Shown here: positions 58,957 through 64,000 of the stretch, piece by piece
How the letters are laid out: the number at the start of each line of letters is the position of its first letter
How positions within the stretch are numbered: the first letter of the stretch is position 1
Assembly (NCBI GenBank): GCA_049724395.1
Contig: JAUGWO010000070.1
Location: 62,001-126,000 of the forward strand
Direction: 5' to 3'
From: Spongospora subterranea f. sp. subterranea
Lineage: Eukaryota; Endomyxa: Phytomyxea; Phytomyxea; Plasmodiophorida
DNA length: 64,000 nt
Made by a program: the position numbers and the translations under genes
The notes under the pieces: model-generated
Seen by the model: only the letters and a program-made list of their open reading frames with translations
What the model was told of the DNA's origin: nothing
Database searches by the model: none

Positions 58957-59289
58957 ATGACTTCATCCCACGTTCCAGCCAGCCCGCACAACCATGGAGG
59001 TTTCAGGTACCGACGGAACCTAAACCCCCAGTTCCATCAGTTTGCCCAGCCTTTGTCGCCGGATGGCCAAGCGGTACTACAGGCAGCCCTTGCCTGGCAA
59101 CAGTTCCAACGACAGTTCCAACAAATGTCGCAGCACTATCAGCAGCAGCTGACCGACCGACATCCTCCTCAGCCTCCTTCATTGGACGATATGATCTGGC
59201 CGGGAGTAAACAACACTTCGTGGGTTGCCTGGAATTGGGGCTGTAATAACTCCCTAAACGCTGGTTCATACTACTCTTTAGGGTCTTAA
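58957..59289 (+). CDS. Hypothetical glutamine/proline-rich protein (about 110 aa)
   Basis: Open frame with an ATG at 58957. It contains a glutamine-rich amphipathic stretch (WQQFQRQFQQMSQHYQQQ) and an asparagine/tryptophan-rich end. This composition resembles retrotransposon Gag N-termini as well as disordered host proteins. It lies in the repeat-rich zone; expression is unproven. Confidence 0.3.
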   Translation: MTSSHVPASPHNHGGFRYRRNLNPQFHQFAQPLSPDGQAVLQAALAWQQFQRQFQQMSQHYQQQLTDRHPPQPPSLDDMIWPGVNNTSWVAWNWGCNNSLNAGSYYSLGS

Positions 59290-59440
59290 TGAAGGTACTT
59301 TTTGTTAAAGTTGGGTTTAGAGTCTTGAAAAATGCGATAAAGTCATATTGTTGTCAAGTTGGTGTCTGGGGATGGCCTGTTGTAGGTTAATTTGGAATGA
59401 GTTGCGCACGAGGTGCCCCATTAGACTCCCATAACTCGCA

Positions 59441-59575
59441 ATGGCATCTAGATTGGCAGACGAGATTCGAGCCCTGTTTGAACTTCTCGAAGACGGCCAC
59501 ATTGCAGCTGCCGAGTTTCTTGAAATGACGCAACTAGTAATCCAACGGTTTCGTAAAGCTGGTCCGTTCATTTAG
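59441..59575 (+). CDS. Short ORF, 44-aa helical peptide
   Basis: The ATG at 59441 encodes an amphipathic peptide starting ASRLADEIRALFELLEDGHI and ending with TAG at 59575. Regular spacing of leucine and alanine with charged residues suggests a real helix-hairpin, perhaps an exon of a larger gene. No family was recognised. Confidence 0.3.
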   Translation: MASRLADEIRALFELLEDGHIAAAEFLEMTQLVIQRFRKAGPFI

Positions 59576-60287
59576 AAGTCCTTTTTATTTCGCCCCAGTT
59601 TGGTCTGATATCAGATTGCGGTAAATGTGAAGTCATTACAAAAAACGGGGTCTCTCATGATGAGACAGGCGTGCACCGACCCTGGCCTCTGAGTAAGTGT
59701 TTTCCGAATTAGATCTATTTAATTGATTGTATGGAAGGTTCGCACACTCCTACGATTGATTTGTCTCAATTACGCCTATGCCTGCGACATCCCAGTCGCC
59801 TCTCCATATGTATTTTGATCCATCGCTGTTGAAATCGAGGACATCGGGCAAAACCTTTATTTCAGAAGAATGTCCACTAACGGTAAACGATGGGCGGGAT
59901 GCCGCAGAAACTGCAAAACGCAACAAGCCTTGATTACTCATGCAAAACACATAATGCCAAACAACAAGGTACTTTTGCATTGTTTGTACGTTGGCTGCTA
60001 ATCAGACTCAATAGCGCCAAAAGTTGGTGATGAAAACAATCCGAAAAAGCCTCGGCAACGTTTTTCATACAGTTCAAAGTTCGAGATTATCAACCACGAC
60101 CAGGAGTGCCAAAAAACACTGAAAGCAACAGGAGTGAAGCGCACACGTTCGCAATCAGTTGCGTTGGTTTCTTAAAGAACCTGCATTTCTGCAGTGACGA
60201 TTTTGAAATGGATGCAAGACGAGGATTTACTTCGGAATCAAACTTCGTCATCGCAAAATGGTGCAAAAATGTCCAGATTCAATCGGG

Positions 60288-61125
60288 TTTGGTTGAGAGA
60301 TCTGCGTTACTTGGAAGAAATTCTAGCGCATGAGGTTCGCAAGCGTCGAAAACTTGGTATTGTATTTTTTGACCTGGTGGCGATCGTTCTGATACAGTAC
60401 TCACACATGGGATTGAAGGTCGGTAAACGGTGTGTCATTCTGAGAGCGAAAAACCTCCGAAAAATGCCGATTAGTACATAAAGCTTTTTCGCTCTTGGTA
60501 CTATGCAGGTTTTCTTCCACGGCAAGGGTTGTCGATCCGCCGATGGAACAATCGCAAGAAAGTGGATGTTACTCTATTGAAACCCAATCTCCACCAACAA
60601 TAGAGGATCTGCAATGCCAAAACCTGTTACCGTCTTCAATATTTGATTTCGATGAAGCACACCAATAGCTTTTTCCCATTCAAAGCTAATAAGATGCTAG
60701 GTACCACGATGGTGATAAGGGAACGGTGGACGAAAGTGGCGACGAAAGAGTCAAAGGTATTGGTGTGCCTCATCGAAATGAAATATTAAAGACGTTAACA
60801 GGTTTTGGCATTGCAAATCCTCTACTGTTGGTGGAACTGAAAATAGAGTAACATCCAATTCCTTGCGATTGTTCCATCGGCGGTTCGAAAACCATTTTTC
60901 GCGGAAGAAAACTTTCATAGTACCAAGAGCGAGAAAACTTTATGTCCTGATCGGCATTTTTCGGAAGGTTTTCGCCTTTAGAATGACCCGCCGTTTACCG
61001 AACTTCAATCCTATGTGTGAATACTTATCAGAACAAACCAGGTCAAAAAATGCAATACCAAGTTTTTCGACGCGTGCGAACCTCACGCGCTAGATTCTTC
61101 TATAACGCAGATCTCTCAACCAAAC
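60288..61125. repeat. Large imperfect inverted repeat, arms about 370 bp
   Basis: 60288-60668 and 60758-61125 are inverted copies with point differences and small indels, separated by 89 bp. Both arms can encode the same peptide segment: PPTIEDLQCQNLLPS in the left arm and PPTVEDLQCQNLLTS on the opposite strand in the right arm, as well as VWLRDLRY at the outer ends. Differences between arms are partly synonymous, suggesting the sequence was once coding. Confidence 0.85.
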
Positions 61126-61129
61126 ACCA

Positions 61130-63493
61130 AGAGCGAGAAAGTCGTGGTCGTATTGACTGAACGAAATCAACTGCTTGCTCAGCGGTTTCCTGCCGCGAAA
61201 GCTGCGCTTCGTGTGTTGCAATACGAATTGCAAGACGATTCGCCACAAGAAACATACGAAATTGACTGGTCTTTTGCGAGGGGTCTTGTGACGAAGCGAC
61301 GGATCGATTCGGCCTGCCCTCTGCTATGTTCTCCCATCGTGGACGGGAATCATTTAGCGAGATTTTAGAACAACTGCTCCAGAGGATTTTGGAGACCCGA
61401 GAAGTGGGTTTGGCCATTTCACACGCGGATGGTCGTTGTCAAGGCGGGCCAAATTGATCCGTCGTTCAACAGACAGATGAAGACTTCAAATTATTAATGC
61501 AGAAAAACTCAATGTTTACGGTCAGTCTGTATAAACCCTGGGGAACATATTTTCGTTTATCTGCTCAATACAGTTTCTTTCAAACGCCAAACTTCTAGCA
61601 CCCCCTTCCATACACCGGTCGATATTTGCTTAGCTACCGCAGTTTACAGTTCCCGAGCATTATTGATTGTCGTCATTGCTTGGATTACGAACCCTACCGA
61701 GGACGACGAAGAAGCCCCGACAGCGACGCATTGTAACATACTAACTGGGAAACTTGTGTTTAACGTATCCGATACCCTATCGGGAACTGTAGCGCTCGAC
61801 AGCTTCACACGGAGTTTAGGGTTTTGGGGGTACAAAGTTCCGAGGAATACGGTAGGTAGACTGTAGGTAACACTAGCAGTAACACATGATGACCGATCCG
61901 GAGATCCCGTGGTGTCGCCAACTCGCTGTACGCGTACTGTACGCATTAAACCAGGTCCAGCCGTGGTGTCGCCAACTCGCTGTACGCATCAAACCATGCC
62001 CAGCGACCGTCCAAGGTTGCTTCATGGCATCTTCAAAAGCCCTGACCTTGAGAAGGAGGAGTACTGAACGTCGCTGATTATGCATTCCGTTCTCCCTCCT
62101 GAACTGCCAACAGATGTGACACAACTGGACCCTGACATTACCCGGTTCCGGCCTACACTACAGTCCACCCTCCCCAATGCTGACTAGCGATGTTGGTGGA
62201 CTACAATGTTCCGTCATTGGAGTTCTTTTGATCTGAAAAGTAAGATCATGGGCCAGTTGTCTCACATCTGTGAGCAGTTCAAGAGAAAATCGGGACGCGC
62301 TCGTCCATGCTGTAAATTTCTGACGTCCAAGGCATACGTGCTGAAGAAGTTTCATGGCATATGGCGACATCGCACGCAGCGTCAGGTCGTTTGCTAGTAC
62401 ATTGCGGGAAACCTGAGCTCGCTATTCAAAGAATACGACCTCTCCCTGGGTGAAGTTTCACCCACCGTTGACCCACGGAGCCGCTTGTCGGATCCACCTT
62501 CTCAATTGTAGTTGAAACCTAAAAGGAAATGTGAATCACCTTTCCAAACAGTTCAGATCGATCACAATCCCATCCTCAACCAATCTCAACAACAGACCAA
62601 CCCCACCTGATAGACCAAACTGGATTAAGGTAGACCAGCTCAGACCATTCGGCCTATATCAAAACTCGGTTAGATCTTATGTTAGTCCCGAGCCATCTGC
62701 GCCAATCGAAATAGTTAATCGGCCAACGAACGACTCAACCAAGGCTCAAGCCCAATAACCTTGGGAATATAATAAAAGCAAGGCCGAATAATCCGGTGCA
62801 TTTCTGGTCAGTCAATGTCCGCCTTATACGAAGGGCCATCCACAAACGTTGAAGTCGCCCCATGAATAGATGAGCTCTATTCTGTAGATTGTACAATGGT
62901 TCGTCAAAGATTATTTCTTTTGAAGGCGGTACTTGTCAAGAAATGCTGCTGGCAGAGATGTGGATCATTGACCAGGCATAATTTTAACGCATGCCAAAAG
63001 AAGAATTCGAGTTTTGTTTTGGGGCAAATCAGCAATTGCTAAGTACAAATCAATCTGGCATTTTGATTGAATTTACAACTACAATAGAGTTCGCCGGAAA
63101 AATGTATCATCATGGGCTGCCGATTGACTGTTTGTTTTCGGTTGTCTCCTTCGAAATTGTGGTCCACTTGCACTGGACATGATTCGGTCGGCCCGTCGAC
63201 CTCGTCTAGCGCCATCCCTGTCAGTCCTGTCACGGGGCAATCTGATTCCCGACCAGACGGGGTCTCGCCGTCCGCAATCCAGCATATCTGTCTCGTGATG
63301 CTCTCCATCGCCGCCGTTATTTGATTCGCTAAAACGTCGCCATCGTTATTGGCCTAAACACCGCGATATTTTTTCGCCTTCAGCTCATCTTCCTGTACAT
63401 TTCCTGATCCAATTTAGATAGTATTTTCATGTACGCGCGCCCTTGTCTGTAGGTTCATTAGCTATACTTATTTAATAGAGTGGGGGCTGTATT
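61130..63493. other. Unassigned interval before the magnesium transporter
   Basis: About 2.4 kb. A plus-strand stretch at 61144-61368 looks coding (ERNQLLAQRFPAAKAALRVL) but has no ATG or partner. A minus-strand 89-codon frame at 63039-63308 is divergent from the transporter and unrecognised. The tandem duplication at 61907 lies within. No other feature was supported. Confidence 0.4.
61907..62010. repeat. 54-bp tandem duplication (two copies)
   Basis: The 27 bp at 61907-61933 recur exactly at 61961-61987, and the next part of the unit (TGTACGCAT, AAACCA, CCAG) is repeated with a few changes. The unit contains the smaller repeat TGTACGC three times. Confidence 0.8.
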
Positions 63494-64000
63494 ATGATAT
63501 CTAAGTGGCTGGTCGGTGCTGTCATCAATATTATCGGCAGCATTACTATCAATTTCGGGACGAACCTAGTGAGGTTGGCCCATTGCCAGCAGGAGAAACT
63601 CGCTCAGGAAGGTTGGGTTCGACCCTTATATAAGTCCAAGATTTGGTTGGCCGGCATCGGTTCCTTCTCGCTGGGCAACATCGCAAATTTTATCTCATTT
63701 GGGTTCGCTGCGCAATCCCTATTGGCAGCTCTAAGTTCAGTGCAATTTGTCTCGAATGTCGTGTTTTCCGCCTATTTATGCAAGGAACGGGTCACGAACA
63801 GAGTCATTATCTCAACGGCTTGGATCATCGCTGGCAATTGCGTCATTGTCATATTCTCTGATCCATCAACAAACGACTTCTCCGCCCAGGAGCTATGGGG
63901 TCTCTATTCCCGTCACGATTTCGTCGCCTACCTCTCGTTCTTATTCGTATCGGTTGTCATTCTGCAAGTCACTTATATCCGATTAGATCATGAGAAAAGG
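63494..64000 (+). CDS. NIPA-family magnesium transporter, 5' part (open at right edge)
   Basis: Multi-pass membrane protein of the NIPA/SLC57 group (DMT-like fold), which moves Mg2+ across plasma or endosomal membranes. The ATG at 63494 begins MISKWLVGAVINIIGSIT, the first transmembrane helix, typical of the family's start (helix, then N-FG-N-L). The second helix is GSFSLGNIANFISFGFAAQS, matching the NIPA G.GN..NF..F.FA..S block. LLAALSSVQFVSNVVFSAYL and VIISTAWIIAGNCVIVIFS are helices three and four. The polar loop DPSTNDFSAQELWGLYSR and a fifth helix near 63930 follow. The first 169 codons have no intron; the rest lies outside the window. Confidence 0.88.
   Translation, partial: MISKWLVGAVINIIGSITINFGTNLVRLAHCQQEKLAQEGWVRPLYKSKIWLAGIGSFSLGNIANFISFGFAAQSLLAALSSVQFVSNVVFSAYLCKERVTNRVIISTAWIIAGNCVIVIFSDPSTNDFSAQELWGLYSRHDFVAYLSFLFVSVVILQVTYIRLDHEKR

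Overview
This 64 kb window is nuclear DNA from a eukaryote with a compact, gene-dense, intron-containing genome. The recognisable genes are eukaryotic: RPLP0, eIF5B, an exosome ring subunit, LSM4, NSE4, ASNSD1, a USP20/33-type deubiquitinase, DPH4 and others. Most are cut by very short GT-AG introns; those I could place by reading both flanking exons are about 46-61 nt. Conserved genes run together across these introns, which gave exon-level models for many of them. Proteins joining ankyrin or RCC1 repeats to FYVE fingers, the short introns and scattered Ty3/gypsy remains suit a protist of the SAR group. A plasmodiophorid-like rhizarian is one possibility, but the sequence alone does not prove the taxon. 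I saw no rRNA, no convincing tRNA and no CRISPR array.

Layout. 0-11.5 kb: SMUBP2-type helicase (-, runs off the left edge), exosome subunit RRP46 (+), eIF5B (-), ankyrin-FYVE protein (+), DPH4 J-protein (+). 11.7-17 kb: a 4HBT thioesterase (-) with a frame break, a 55-bp mariner/Stowaway-like palindrome and an inverted fragment of the thioesterase gene, a ZPR1-like protein (-) and ribosomal stalk protein P0 (-). 17-24.4 kb: a large glycine-rich protein, a cyclic-nucleotide-type K+ channel and LSM4 (all -). 25-27.5 kb: a decayed Ty3/gypsy integrase end, a partial duplicate, and an intron-bearing AlkZ/YcaQ-family DNA glycosylase gene (+). 27.6-39.7 kb: a coiled-coil protein, the SMC5/6 kleisin NSE4, an RCC1-FYVE protein, ASNSD1 and a CID-RRM protein (all -). 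40-50 kb: an unrecognised plus-strand gene, a gene-poor stretch and a giant coiled-coil gene (-). 50.7-55.2 kb: lipoate-protein ligase (+), the deubiquitinase (-) and a small coiled-coil ORF (+). 55.2-63.4 kb: gene-poor and repeat-rich, with a decayed Ty3/gypsy gag containing nested palindromes, an inverted repeat with arms of about 370 bp and a 54-bp tandem duplication. 63.5 kb to the end: a NIPA-type magnesium transporter (+, open at the right edge).

Most core genes are unlinked housekeeping functions (translation, RNA processing, ubiquitin, chromosome maintenance), so no operon-like logic is expected. The most interesting items are the eukaryotic AlkZ-type glycosylase gene with its neighbouring partial duplicate, several single-base frame breaks in otherwise well-conserved genes (three of the four at runs of four G or C), and the palindromic repeat landscape at 55-62 kb.
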